Positions 48,747 through 57,658 of a stretch of 64,000 bases of DNA are shown here, in pieces; the first letter of the stretch is position 1, and every line of letters begins with the position of its first letter. Origin of the DNA: Candidatus Methanoperedens sp. (lineage in GTDB: Archaea; Halobacteriota; Methanosarcinia; Methanosarcinales; Methanoperedenaceae); NCBI GenBank assembly GCA_012026835.1, contig VEPN01000008.1:1-64000 (forward strand), in the 5' to 3' direction. A program made the translations under genes and the position numbers. The notes under the pieces were generated by a model. That model was not told the DNA's origin, made no database searches, and worked only from the letters and a program-made list of their open reading frames with translations.

Positions 48747-49640
48747 ATGAACATAAGAAGGCTCAAGGACAATATTTCAAGCAGGCTGATGCTTGCTGCA
48801 ACAGTGTTTGCCTGCCTGCTTTTATTTTCCATGGTACTTGGTCTATTTTTCAGGGCTGGTCCGATATTAAAGGCAGTCCCCATTCCCGACCTCCTGTTCT
48901 CAACAGAATGGAGCCCGTCAGCAGGAAAATTCGGCTTCTATCCATTTATCATGGGGACATTATGGGTAACAGTTCTTGCGACTGTGATAGCGGTACCCAT
49001 CAGCCTTCTAAGTTCCATATATCTCTCCGAATACGCAGGCAGCAGGCTCAGGGAGACAGTTTCTCCGCTTATCGACCTGCTTGCAGGCATACCTTCTGTA
49101 GTCTATGGTCTCTGGGGCGTGCTTGCTGTCGTGCCTTTCATAAAGAACACGCTTGCACCTGCCCTTGGTGTGGAAACAATAGGCGGATACGGTATCCTTG
49201 CAGGAGGGATAGTGCTTTCGATCATGGTTTTCCCTATCATAATCTCGATTACAGGCGAGGTATTAAGAAGCGTGTCGCTGGACCTGCGAGAGGTATCCCT
49301 GTCACTCGGAGCCACCAAATGGCAGACCATCAAACACGTTGTGCTGCGGAAAGCAAAGCCTGGGATATTTGCCGCAATAGTACTGGGATTTTCAAGAGCC
49401 TTCGGGGAGACAATGGCGGTACTAATGGTCGTGGGAAATGTCGCAAAAGTACCCTCATCCATTTTTGATCCTGCCTATCCCCTGACAGCGCTTATAGCCA
49501 ATACATATGGGGAGATGATGTCAGTGGATCTCTATGATTCCGCCATCCTGCTTGCGGCATTGATACTTCTGCTTGTGGTAATGATATTCAATGTCATTGC
49601 AAGGATGGTACTTATCAAGATAGAAAGGAGTATAATTTAG
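48747..49640 (+). CDS. pstC: phosphate ABC transporter permease PstC
   Basis: The 297-residue inner-membrane permease has six predicted helices and the ABC-ATPase contact loop LREVSLSLGATKWQTIKHVVLRKAKPG (EAA motif). The start of the transport domain is FIMGTLWVTVLATVIAVPIS, typical for PstC. It forms the channel together with PstA. The gene starts 51 bases after pstS, and its stop directly adjoins the pstA start. Confidence 0.94.
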   Translation: MNIRRLKDNISSRLMLAATVFACLLLFSMVLGLFFRAGPILKAVPIPDLLFSTEWSPSAGKFGFYPFIMGTLWVTVLATVIAVPISLLSSIYLSEYAGSRLRETVSPLIDLLAGIPSVVYGLWGVLAVVPFIKNTLAPALGVETIGGYGILAGGIVLSIMVFPIIISITGEVLRSVSLDLREVSLSLGATKWQTIKHVVLRKAKPGIFAAIVLGFSRAFGETMAVLMVVGNVAKVPSSIFDPAYPLTALIANTYGEMMSVDLYDSAILLAALILLLVVMIFNVIARMVLIKIERSII

Positions 49641-50492
49641 ATGGAATTCAGGAGGATAGAAGAATCAATTTTCAAGGCGCTGATGATAATATCCCTGATA
49701 ATAGTTGTCGGCAGTCTTATTTATGTGATCGGGATAATACTCTGGAAAGGGCTTCCCGCGTTGAACCTTGATATGGTCACAAAGACCCCTGAGGGCGGTT
49801 ATTACCAGGGAAAAGGAGGAGGCATCCTGAACGCCATCATTGGCTCGCTATATCTTGCTGCCGGAGGTACGGTACTTGCATTTATCCTCAGTATCGGGAT
49901 TGCGTTCTATCTCCAGAAAGAATATTCCGGAGGCACAAAGTTATCGAACCTCACAAGGCTCTCGCTTGATATCCTCTGGGGTACGCCCTCTATTGTATAT
50001 GGAGCCTTCGGATTCACAGTTATGATGTATTTTCATATGAGGTCATCACTTCTTGGAGGTATCATCATTCTTGCGCTTCTGGAGATTCCTATAATGACAA
50101 GAGCCATGGAAGAAGTCATCAGGATGGTACCTGTTGAACTGAAGGAAACATCGTACTCCCTCGGCGCTACGCGGCTTGAGACTACATTAAAGGTCGTGGG
50201 AAAACAGGCACTTCCGGGACTCCTGACAGGTGTGCTGATAGCCTTTGGAAGAGGGATCGGCGATGCAGCCTCTATACTTTTTACAGCCGGATACACAGAC
50301 CGCATCCCAACATCTCTCTTTGATGCCACTGCATCCCTGCCCCTTGCAGTTTATTTCCAGCTTGGCACACCCTCCCCCCTGGTACAGCAGAAAGCATATG
50401 CATCGGCTGTGATTCTTCTGGTCATCGTGCTATTCATCAGCATAACAACAAGACTTCTTGCGAAGAAATATAACAAGTATATTATAAAATAG
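49641..50492 (+). CDS. pstA: phosphate ABC transporter permease PstA
   Basis: This is a 283-residue permease with six helices and the EAA loop VELKETSYSLGATRLETTLKVVGKQALPG. Other marks are GGGILNAIIGSLYLAAGG, TPSIVYGAFGF and the late DAASILFTAGYTDRIP. It begins on the base after the pstC stop and is followed immediately by pstB, so the operon is tightly coupled. Confidence 0.94.
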   Translation: MEFRRIEESIFKALMIISLIIVVGSLIYVIGIILWKGLPALNLDMVTKTPEGGYYQGKGGGILNAIIGSLYLAAGGTVLAFILSIGIAFYLQKEYSGGTKLSNLTRLSLDILWGTPSIVYGAFGFTVMMYFHMRSSLLGGIIILALLEIPIMTRAMEEVIRMVPVELKETSYSLGATRLETTLKVVGKQALPGLLTGVLIAFGRGIGDAASILFTAGYTDRIPTSLFDATASLPLAVYFQLGTPSPLVQQKAYASAVILLVIVLFISITTRLLAKKYNKYIIK

Positions 50493-51497
50493 GTGGACAA
50501 AATGCCAGAAACCCATATCAGTATTCATGATCTTAACGTTTATTACAGCGGAAACCATGCACTGAAAAATATCTCTGTGGAAATACCCAGGAAACAGATA
50601 ACCGCGATCATCGGTCCATCTGGATGCGGTAAATCCACGATGCTAAAATGCATGAACAGGCTCATAGACCTCACAGATGGCGTCAGGTACACAGGAAAGA
50701 TACAGATCGATAATGAAGATATCTTTGATAAGAAAACAGACCTTATTGATATCAGGAAGAAACTTGGACTTCTTGCCCAGAAGCCCACTCCCCTTCCAAT
50801 GTCAATATATGAGAATGTAGCTTACGGACCCAGAATTCATGGGATGAAGAAAAAATCCATTCTCGATGAGAAAGTACAGAAGTGCCTGATAACGGCGGGC
50901 CTGTGGGATGAAGTTAAAGACAGGTTGGACTCTCCCGCCTCGCGACTATCCATCGGTCAGCAGCAAAGGTTGTGCCTTGCGCGCGGGCTGGCTGTAGAGC
51001 CAGAGATAATCCTGTGCGATGAGCCTACATCTGCCCTTGATCCTGTTTCGTCGCAGCATATCGAAGAGCAGCTCCTGAAACTCAGGGACGACTATACCAT
51101 TGTGATAGTTACCCACAACATCCACCAGGCTATCAGGCTTGCCGACTATGTAATTCATTTGTATCTCGGAGAAATGGTTGAGCATGGCCCGGCCGATGAA
51201 GTTTTCGAAAATCCAAAGGATGAGAGAACGCGGGCTTATATCAACGGCACTTTCCTTGCAGATGTGAAGATAGACAAAGTTATCAACACGAAAGGGAACC
51301 AGTGCCCCTATAATTTTGTGTATGCAAAGCAGGCGCTTCATGACATGAAGACGGGTGAGACCCTGAAAATAATCGTGGATGACCCCACGGCAGTCACCGA
51401 AGTACCAAGGGGCATGGAAGCTGACGGGCATGAAGTCCTGAATGTAAAACAGACCAATAAGACCGACTGGGAGATAGTTATTAAGAAAAAGAAATGA
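50493..51497 (+). CDS. pstB: phosphate ABC transporter ATPase PstB fused to a TusA-like domain
   Basis: Residues 1-255 are a normal PstB ATPase: Walker A GPSGCGKST (41-49), Q-loop LLAQKP, signature LSIGQQQ (152-158), Walker B IILCDEPTS (172-180) and the His switch VTHN. PstB usually stops near residue 255. Here about 75 more residues follow (259-334) that match the TusA/SirA/YedF fold: INTKGNQCPYNFVYAKQAL with Cys271 in the place of the active-site cysteine, GETLKIIVDDPTAVTEVPR, GHEVLNVKQ and a final IVIKKK. The usual second proline of CPxP is Asn. The tail could bind a regulator or sulfur species. No phoU gene follows. Confidence 0.92.
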   Translation: MDKMPETHISIHDLNVYYSGNHALKNISVEIPRKQITAIIGPSGCGKSTMLKCMNRLIDLTDGVRYTGKIQIDNEDIFDKKTDLIDIRKKLGLLAQKPTPLPMSIYENVAYGPRIHGMKKKSILDEKVQKCLITAGLWDEVKDRLDSPASRLSIGQQQRLCLARGLAVEPEIILCDEPTSALDPVSSQHIEEQLLKLRDDYTIVIVTHNIHQAIRLADYVIHLYLGEMVEHGPADEVFENPKDERTRAYINGTFLADVKIDKVINTKGNQCPYNFVYAKQALHDMKTGETLKIIVDDPTAVTEVPRGMEADGHEVLNVKQTNKTDWEIVIKKKK

Positions 51498-51510
51498 AGC
51501 AGGTCTTAGC

Positions 51511-52902
51511 CTACTTCTTTTCGATTTTTGGTGTTTCTGCCTTGGGCGTTTCTGCCTTTGGCGCTTCTGTCTTGGGTGCCTCTTTCTTTGGTTCAACCGG
51601 TTTGGGCGGTATGGTCTGCGTCCTGAAAAGGTCGCTGATGCTTTCTTTTGGAGCTCCCGGTGCGGGTGGTTTGACGTCTGTTGAGAGACCCATCAGGTTC
51701 GCAGTAAGAACCACAAGGTCGTCAACGCTCATATCCAGCTTGAGTTCGTCCCTGCCGTCAAGCAGGTTGCGCCTGCAGAACGGACATGTGCTTATCAATG
51801 CTTCTGCTCCTGTTTCTTTCGCATCGTTAACCCTTCCTTTGGCTACACCCATGGCAAGGTCGGGGATGCCTGCTTTTACGCCTCCGCCTGCGCCGCAACA
51901 GCGCTGCTCTTTGCGGTTGCGTTTCATTTCAACGAGTTTGATGCCAGGCATGCTCTTTATGACTTTCCTTGGCTCTTCGAACACGCCGACATGCCTTCCA
52001 AGATGGCACGGGTCGTGATAAGTGACTGTCTTGTCCAGGCTCTTTTCCCACTTTATCTTCCCTGCTTCAAGCTGTTCAGCCAGGAACTGCGACATGTGGA
52101 TAGCTTCAAATGGCAGTGCTTTCCCGTATGCACGAGGCCAGTCGATCTTTGCAGCCCTGAAACATCCGGCGCATGCAAATATTACTCTCTTGGCGCCTTT
52201 TGCCTTTAAAGCCTCGACATTGTGGATGGCGGCTTTTTTAGGAGTATCGTTTATGTGCTGCTGACCTGTCCTTATAAGAGCTGAACCGCAGCACCATTCA
52301 TCCTCGCCAAGAGCCATGAACGGAACATTGAGCTTATTCAATATTCTTGCGGTGCTGACTCCCAGTACCTGCTGGTTGTATCCTGCTGTACAGCCGATGA
52401 AATAAGCGATATCTGATTTATCTGCGATCTTAATATCAGGTGTCATCCATGCAAGGCGGTCTTTTTGCTGCTTCAAGTATGGATTATGCCCTTCTTCGAT
52501 GAGCTTGGGGAATAAGCTCTGCTTACCATAGGGGCCTGTCCCGTGCTTGACGAGGTTGGCGCGAGTGGATTCCCAGAGTTCGATGGTATTTATGCCCGCA
52601 GGGCATACCGTCCCGCACATACCGCATGTGGTGCAGTTGTAGAGGTCATCCGTGAATTTCTTGATCTCTTCAGGAGGAATCTTATCCGGCCCGAACAATC
52701 TTGCCTTGAGGCCGAAGCTTCGGTTCATGAAGCTGCGCCACCTGAGGATTTTATCACGGGGCTCGATGTCCTGGCTCTTATCCCTTGCATCGTATGTGGG
52801 GCAGTACTTTACACATTCACCGCACCGTGTGCAAGCATCGAATTCCATTAACTGCGCGGCGTTAAAATTTACTGTGTTTATTGAAGGTTTTTCTTTTGCC
52901 AT
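51511..52902 (-). CDS. hdrD: HdrD-like heterodisulfide reductase catalytic subunit
   Basis: HdrD reduces the CoM-S-S-CoB heterodisulfide, or in reverse oxidises the two thiols, with membrane quinone or phenazine via HdrE. The 463-residue protein has two 4Fe-4S motifs ([24 protein letters not shown]) and two CCG domains (WCCGSALIR with [16 protein letters not shown] with CPFC) that hold the special cluster. A tail of about 30 residues made of [13 protein letters not shown] repeats is unusual. ATG 52902 is chosen because GGAGG lies 8 bases upstream, removing the overlap with hdrE. A different disulfide or a DsrK/GlpC-type role is possible. Confidence 0.88.
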   Translation of the reverse strand: MAKEKPSINTVNFNAAQLMEFDACTRCGECVKYCPTYDARDKSQDIEPRDKILRWRSFMNRSFGLKARLFGPDKIPPEEIKKFTDDLYNCTTCGMCGTVCPAGINTIELWESTRANLVKHGTGPYGKQSLFPKLIEEGHNPYLKQQKDRLAWMTPDIKIADKSDIAYFIGCTAGYNQQVLGVSTARILNKLNVPFMALGEDEWCCGSALIRTGQQHINDTPKKAAIHNVEALKAKGAKRVIFACAGCFRAAKIDWPRAYGKALPFEAIHMSQFLAEQLEAGKIKWEKSLDKTVTYHDPCHLGRHVGVFEEPRKVIKSMPGIKLVEMKRNRKEQRCCGAGGGVKAGIPDLAMGVAKGRVNDAKETGAEALISTCPFCRRNLLDGRDELKLDMSVDDLVVLTANLMGLSTDVKPPAPGAPKESISDLFRTQTIPPKPVEPKKEAPKTEAPKAETPKAETPKIEKK

Positions 52903-52903
52903 T

Positions 52904-53707
52904 TTACTCGCCTCCATGATTGACCATAATGGTCAGGGGAGCGGTTATTATATGGAGATACTTGCTGAACGGAAGGTAAGCCACGCAGAACAACAGAGTG
53001 AATACCTCATGGAACAGGACTGTGATATTATTGAAGAATCCGGGAGCGTTTATTTCATAAGCTGAGATCAGTTCCCTTTCCACGCCAGCGGCTTCACGGA
53101 TACCCTGTGCGTAAAATCCCGTGATTACAACAATCAGCAGGCCAATTATTAATATCCAGTCAACATCGGCGTTCCTTGCCTGGACATCTTTGCTCCTGAA
53201 GAACAGCCTTCTGATTATAGCTATGGCAATACCCGCAACCAGCATATAGCCAAAAATATTGTTCGGAAGTTCGAGGGATTTCCATACACCCACAAAGAAT
53301 TCATACTCTGCGCCCAATACAAACGGCCCGTAAAATTCGGCAGCAGCGGCAACAACAGTCAAAATGAATAATCCGATCCAGCCCCAGAAAATCAATATAT
53401 GCATGAGCCATTCAAGTTTCCTGCGCCTGAATGTCCTGCGCTGGAACGCCACATCGAGAATTATCACCTCAAGGGCGTGCCCGATGCCCTTTTCAAATAT
53501 CCTGCTTATTATCAGTTTAAGTGCGCCCCATGCACCCAGGGGTTTTGTGGCGCCTTCGGGGATACCGCGTCCCCATTTGTCTAACTGTATGTACATTCCT
53601 ACCAGGAATAAGATAATGGAGATTATCGCTGTAATAACCATTATCCTGTAGTCTATAAATAATGTATCAAAAACTGTCTTTCCAAGTATTGTAAGGCCTT
53701 CTGTCAT
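52904..53707 (-). CDS. hdrE: HdrE-like membrane cytochrome b subunit
   Basis: The 267-residue membrane protein has five predicted helices and belongs to the NarI/HdrE family that binds two haem b and passes electrons between quinone or methanophenazine and HdrD. Candidate haem ligands are His in [20 protein letters not shown] and the late [10 protein letters not shown] and KYLHII. It lies directly upstream of hdrD with 1 base between stop and start. A TATA-like CTTAATATAAAAG at about 53759-53771 (minus) drives the pair. Confidence 0.9.
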   Translation of the reverse strand: MTEGLTILGKTVFDTLFIDYRIMVITAIISIILFLVGMYIQLDKWGRGIPEGATKPLGAWGALKLIISRIFEKGIGHALEVIILDVAFQRRTFRRRKLEWLMHILIFWGWIGLFILTVVAAAAEFYGPFVLGAEYEFFVGVWKSLELPNNIFGYMLVAGIAIAIIRRLFFRSKDVQARNADVDWILIIGLLIVVITGFYAQGIREAAGVERELISAYEINAPGFFNNITVLFHEVFTLLFCVAYLPFSKYLHIITAPLTIMVNHGGE

Positions 53708-53805
53708 TTTATCCTCCTATTTTTCTGCCTGACGGCTTCTCTTCTCCTAAGAATCACTTTTATATTAAGCTTTCGTTATTAAGTTCTAATAGTTCATATG
53801 CGTCG

Positions 53806-54057
53806 ATGGACATGTTCAAATCAAAACATCCAAGGCTTATACTTAATGAGATCAAGTGGAGGTTCAATCTGGATAAATGCGAAGTATATTATATTCACAG
53901 GGGCGCGCCGGGGGATACAAGAACCGTTAAAGGAAAAGATATCAAGACCATAGACCGGTCTTTCCTGATACTTGAAGGCGGTATCCATGAGGTTTATATC
54001 CCCTACCACAGGATATTCAGGATCGATTATGAAGGCAGGACAGTTTTCTTCAAGTAA
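53806..54057 (+). CDS. DUF504/UPF0248-family protein
   Basis: The 83-residue protein matches the archaeal MJ1316-like family: HPRLILNEIKWRFNLDKCEVYYIHRGAPGDTRTV, then IPYHRIFRIDYEGRTVFF. The domain also occurs in eukaryotic LENG9 and is thought to bind RNA, perhaps 2',3'-cyclic phosphate ends; the function in archaea is unknown. ATG 53806 or 53812 may be the start. It is divergent from hdrE. Confidence 0.9.
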   Translation: MDMFKSKHPRLILNEIKWRFNLDKCEVYYIHRGAPGDTRTVKGKDIKTIDRSFLILEGGIHEVYIPYHRIFRIDYEGRTVFFK

Positions 54058-54146
54058 AAAAGTTTTAGTATCGGATGCTTCATGATACCAATTGTGACAG
54101 TTATGGGAGAAGCAGCATGAATGCAGTTTAATGAGAGGCACCAGAT

Positions 54147-55118
54147 TTGACAATTGATTTTAGGGAAATGGTAAAAGTGGCTAAACCCTCCATAGCCGTA
54201 ATGGGTCTTGGAGGTGCAGGCTGCAATATTATAACATGGATCTCACAAAGAGGAATTACAGGGGGGAGGATCATAGCAGCTAATACGGATATTAACCACC
54301 TTGCTGGAATGACCAAAGCTGATAAGCTCATTTTACTGGGAGAGAAGCTATGCAGAGGCTATGGATGCGGGGGCTATCCTGAAACGGGAGCAAAGGCAGC
54401 CAGGGAAAATCTTCATGAGATAAAGGAGACCCTTCAGGATGTAGATTTGTTATTCCTATTAGCTGGCCTGGGGGGAGGTACCGGGTCCGGCGCAACACCT
54501 GTAGTTGCCCAGGTTGCAAGAGAACTTGGAATACTCACCATCGCGTGTGTAACAATCCCTTTCAAGATCGAGACGGCGCGGAGGGAAAAAGCAAAGGAGG
54601 CAATAAAGGCCCTCACAGAAAGTTGTGATTCTACCATAGTAATAGATAACTCCAAGCTCAGTGAATTCGCCGGGGACCTGCCGCTAAATGATGCTCTGGC
54701 GGTTGCCAACACCCTTGTTGGGTCATTTGTCAGGAATATCACCGAAGCGATTACCCAGCCAAGTCTGGTCAACCTCGATTTTGCTGACCTTAAGGCCGTG
54801 ATGGAGCGGGGAGGGATAAGTGCCATAGGTATAGGTGAAAGCAACGGTGAAGAACGTATTACCAGGGCAGTAAATCAGGCCCTGGCAGTTCCGTTGCTTG
54901 ATATTTCTGACATTTGCGCGACCTATGGTGTATTGATCCATATTGTGGGCGGTGAAGACATGACACTGGAAGAGGTTGCGGCTGCGGGTGAGCTTATAAT
55001 GGACAGAGTACCCGGTACAAAGCGGATTTCGTGGGGTGCAAAGGTTGACAGCTCTCTTACTGGCAGGGTGCGCATCATAGCGATTCTCACAGGGGTCAAA
55101 AGCCCTCTTATCGGATGA
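54147..55118 (+). CDS. FtsZ-family tubulin-like GTPase, short paralogue
   Basis: The 323-residue protein has the FtsZ GTP-binding elements: GLGGAGCN (20-27), NTD (46-48), the tubulin signature GGGTGSG (109-115) and the T7 synergy loop NLDFADLK (209-216) with Asp211 and Asp214, so GTP hydrolysis in filaments is expected. After the core domain it ends at once; there is no linker or C-terminal membrane-tethering peptide, and about 50 residues are missing relative to normal FtsZ. It is probably an accessory homologue rather than the main division protein. The start is TTG 54147 with GAGG upstream. CetZ is less likely. Confidence 0.88.
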   Translation: MTIDFREMVKVAKPSIAVMGLGGAGCNIITWISQRGITGGRIIAANTDINHLAGMTKADKLILLGEKLCRGYGCGGYPETGAKAARENLHEIKETLQDVDLLFLLAGLGGGTGSGATPVVAQVARELGILTIACVTIPFKIETARREKAKEAIKALTESCDSTIVIDNSKLSEFAGDLPLNDALAVANTLVGSFVRNITEAITQPSLVNLDFADLKAVMERGGISAIGIGESNGEERITRAVNQALAVPLLDISDICATYGVLIHIVGGEDMTLEEVAAAGELIMDRVPGTKRISWGAKVDSSLTGRVRIIAILTGVKSPLIG

Positions 55119-55175
55119 CTGCTTACCGCACTCTTCTGAGCTTCGTACGATGCCTGCATTCATCTGAGTATATCT

Positions 55176-56258
55176 GTGCTAAACGAATCACAAATCTTTT
55201 ATAGAATGCAGCCTACATACGGAATCAGGTGGCTACAAATGGTTTTAAAAGTTTGCAGGGGGCATGTTTGCAGAGTAGCGGAAATGGCAGTGCTGTCAGT
55301 CCTATCAGTCCTGCTGATTACGGGTAATGTGAACGCTATAACATGGACAGTGGACGATAGTGGCGGTGCTGATTTTACAAAGATCCAGGACGCAATAAAT
55401 AATGCGGGTTCAAAAGATACGATTCTTGTTTACAGTGGTACATATTTTGAGAATGTGATTGTTAACAGGCAGCTTACTCTGCGCGGCATAGATAACGGCG
55501 GGGGACAGCCTGTCGTAGATGCCAGAAGGAGTGGCAGCGCCATATTTCTTACCACCCTGAGCAAAGGAACGAATACGCTTGAAGGGTTTAAAGTAAGGAA
55601 CAGCACAGCATCAATATTCTGGCCAAACGCCGGAATAAGAGTGTCCTCAAATAACAATATTATCAGGAACAATTACGCGACGAACAACAGCATAGGCATC
55701 TATGTGGAATATTCCAGTAACAACACGCTGATCAATAATAATATTATAAACGGCACCACCCTCCCCTATTACGCAGGCTTCGGTATCGTTCTTACATCTT
55801 CGAGCAATAACAGGGTCATTGCCAATAACGCTTCGAATAACGGCAATGGCATAGATCTAAGGCTATCCAGTAATAACACAATAAGCGACAACACTGCAAA
55901 CTCAAACCTGATATATGGCGTAATTCTGGAATATCATAGCAATAACAGCATTCTGAGCGGCAATAACATCTCGAACAACTACAGAGGCATCTATGTTATC
56001 TCTTCCAGAGATAATGTCATCTACAACAATAAATTCAACAATGAACGCAATTCCTGGGATAATGAAAACAATTTCTGGAATATTCCCAAGCAAGCTGGCA
56101 CAAATATAATTGGCGGACCCTATCTAGGAGGCAATTACTGGTCGGATTATACAGGCAGTGATACAGATGGAGACGGTCTGGGAGATACTTTGATTCCCTA
56201 CAATAGCTCAGGGAATATCACATACGGCGGGGATTATTTACCTCTGACAAATCCTTAA
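55176..56258 (+). CDS. secreted parallel beta-helix (NosD-like) repeat protein
   Basis: After a signal peptide (cleaved near GNVNA), the product folds as a right-handed beta-helix: WTVDDSGGADFTKIQDAINNAG, then about seven NosD-type turns (SSNNNIIRNNYATNNSIGIYV, YSSNNTLINNN, SSNNRVIANN, LSSNNTISDN, HSNNSILSGNN). It ends with GGNYWSDYTGSDTDGDGLGDT, a calcium-binding-like end common in archaeal surface proteins. The N-terminus is uncertain: TTG/CTG-type starts near 55176 or ATG 55239 or 55284 are possible. No anchor is seen. It likely binds or degrades surface polysaccharide. Confidence 0.85.
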   Translation: MLNESQIFYRMQPTYGIRWLQMVLKVCRGHVCRVAEMAVLSVLSVLLITGNVNAITWTVDDSGGADFTKIQDAINNAGSKDTILVYSGTYFENVIVNRQLTLRGIDNGGGQPVVDARRSGSAIFLTTLSKGTNTLEGFKVRNSTASIFWPNAGIRVSSNNNIIRNNYATNNSIGIYVEYSSNNTLINNNIINGTTLPYYAGFGIVLTSSSNNRVIANNASNNGNGIDLRLSSNNTISDNTANSNLIYGVILEYHSNNSILSGNNISNNYRGIYVISSRDNVIYNNKFNNERNSWDNENNFWNIPKQAGTNIIGGPYLGGNYWSDYTGSDTDGDGLGDTLIPYNSSGNITYGGDYLPLTNP

Positions 56259-56338
56259 CCCGCTAATCCTCCATTTTCATTTTAAAATGAAACTTAAAAA
56301 GAAATTTTTTTGTATAACCTCTGCGTGTTTAAATATAA

Positions 56339-57118
56339 ATGTCAAGTATAACTTTTCTTGGAACTGGTGGCGGTCGGATGGTTGTCCTGAGCCAGATGCG
56401 CCGCAGCGGGGGTTTCTGGCTAAGGCTGGACGGCGTGAACATACTCCAGGATCCAGGACCCGGCTGCCTTGTAATGGTCCATAAGCACAGGTTCAAGCCG
56501 GCTGCGCTTGATGCCATAATATTATCCCACAGGCACATCGATCACTCAAATGATGTAAACGTGATAACAGAAGCAATGACAGGAGGCGGTTTCCAGTTTC
56601 GCGGATGCCTCATCGTACCTGGGGATTGCCTGAATAACGACCCTGTCGTACTTCAATATGTAAGGCCTTTTACTGAAATAACCGAAATAAAGGAAGGCAT
56701 GAAAATAGAGATAGGTAATATTAAAGTAACATTCCCTATCAGGAACAGGCATCCTGTTGAGACTTACGGGGCAATTTACGAGTTCAGTTCAGGCAGGCTG
56801 GGATACATTCCGGATACAGAATATTTCCCCGAGCTTGCCCTGGCTTACAAAGGTGTTGATTTCCTTGTACTCAACGTGGTAAGGATGAAGACCGATAAAA
56901 AGGTCCGCCATCTGAACATTGATGAGGCAAAAGAACTGATTAATGAAATAAGGCCAAAAAAAGCTGTATTGACACACTTTGGATTGCAGGTGCTCAAAGC
57001 TTCACCTTCAGTCCAGGCGAAGATGGTCTCGGAAAAAACTGGTGTGCGGGTCATAGCTGCAACTGATGGCATGACCCTTGACCTGGAAGAAAAGGAAAAT
57101 CTTGAGAAGTGGATTTAG
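56339..57118 (+). CDS. metallo-beta-lactamase-fold hydrolase
   Basis: The 259-residue MBL protein begins with SSITFLGTGGGRMVV and has the active motif LSHRHIDHSND (62-72, zinc ligands His64, His66, Asp68, His69). GYIPDTEYFPEL and VLTHFGLQ supply the remaining ligands. It is of the archaeal RNase Z-like/PhnP-like group without a known substrate; the family occurs widely in methanogens. A TATA-like TTTAAATATA ends only 2 bases before the ATG, too close to act for this start, so transcription probably begins further upstream. Confidence 0.9.
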   Translation: MSSITFLGTGGGRMVVLSQMRRSGGFWLRLDGVNILQDPGPGCLVMVHKHRFKPAALDAIILSHRHIDHSNDVNVITEAMTGGGFQFRGCLIVPGDCLNNDPVVLQYVRPFTEITEIKEGMKIEIGNIKVTFPIRNRHPVETYGAIYEFSSGRLGYIPDTEYFPELALAYKGVDFLVLNVVRMKTDKKVRHLNIDEAKELINEIRPKKAVLTHFGLQVLKASPSVQAKMVSEKTGVRVIAATDGMTLDLEEKENLEKWI

Positions 57119-57423
57119 AGTTTATTTTTGACAGATTCAACTTTTTCTTCCATATCTTTGGGTGCATCCCTCCTGTCATCAATCGTGATGTGTGAGACCA
57201 CCCTGTTTATGCCTTTTTTGGCCAGCGCTTCATGAGCAGCACCTGTAGCGCGGAAGATTTCATCAAGGGAAGCCGCCTCCAGTGTTGTTCCCATCGGGTT
57301 CAACTGGTATTTTACACCAGATTTTTCAATAGCTCTCACTGCTTCTGTAATGTGCGCGCTCATGCTTGTGCTTCCTGTTCCCAGGACTGCGATCTCAAGT
57401 TGCGCCGTGATTATCGGTTTCAT
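57115..57423 (-). CDS. MTH1187/YkoF-like thiamine-binding-type protein
   Basis: The 102-residue protein belongs to the MTH1187 family (DUF77): ITAQLEIAVLGTGSTSMSAHI, KSGVKYQLNPMGTTLEA, GINRVVSHITIDDRRD. Its ferredoxin-like fold binds thiamine or related ligands in some members and forms tetramers. The start at 57423 is chosen because GGAGGTTAG precedes it. It converges on the MBL gene with a 4-base overlap. Confidence 0.9.
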   Translation of the reverse strand: MKPIITAQLEIAVLGTGSTSMSAHITEAVRAIEKSGVKYQLNPMGTTLEAASLDEIFRATGAAHEALAKKGINRVVSHITIDDRRDAPKDMEEKVESVKNKL

Positions 57424-57529
57424 ATCTAACCTCCATATGTTTGTTGGCTGCAAAAGGTGAAAATTGTTTCGGTTCCTAATTTAAGCAGGAAGGTTTTGTT
57501 TTGAGTGAAATGGTTCTTACATCAAAAAC

Positions 57530-57564
57530 GAAAGTTTTATACATGATGATAACTAATTCATCAT
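57530..57564 (+). promoter_or_regulatory. promoter and dyad of the DUF6765/Hint cassette
   Basis: AGTTTTATACATG (about 57530-57543) is a good TATA box. ATGATGA (57543-57549) and TCATCAT (57558-57564) form a perfect 7-base inverted repeat between the TATA and the expected start near 57565, a typical place for a repressor site. The leader to the ATG at 57659 is about 95 bases. Confidence 0.45.
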
Positions 57565-57658
57565 TATTCTGCTCATAATGATTTGACCGGGATAACTCCA
57601 ATTTCCAATAGGATAACACGGAGATTTTGGGCAGGTTTTAAAACAAAGGAGGTTAATT

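Noticed and set aside
56327-56336. TATA box for the MBL hydrolase gene
   Set aside because: It ends 2 bases before the ATG, so transcription would start inside the gene. The conserved N-terminus argues against a later start.
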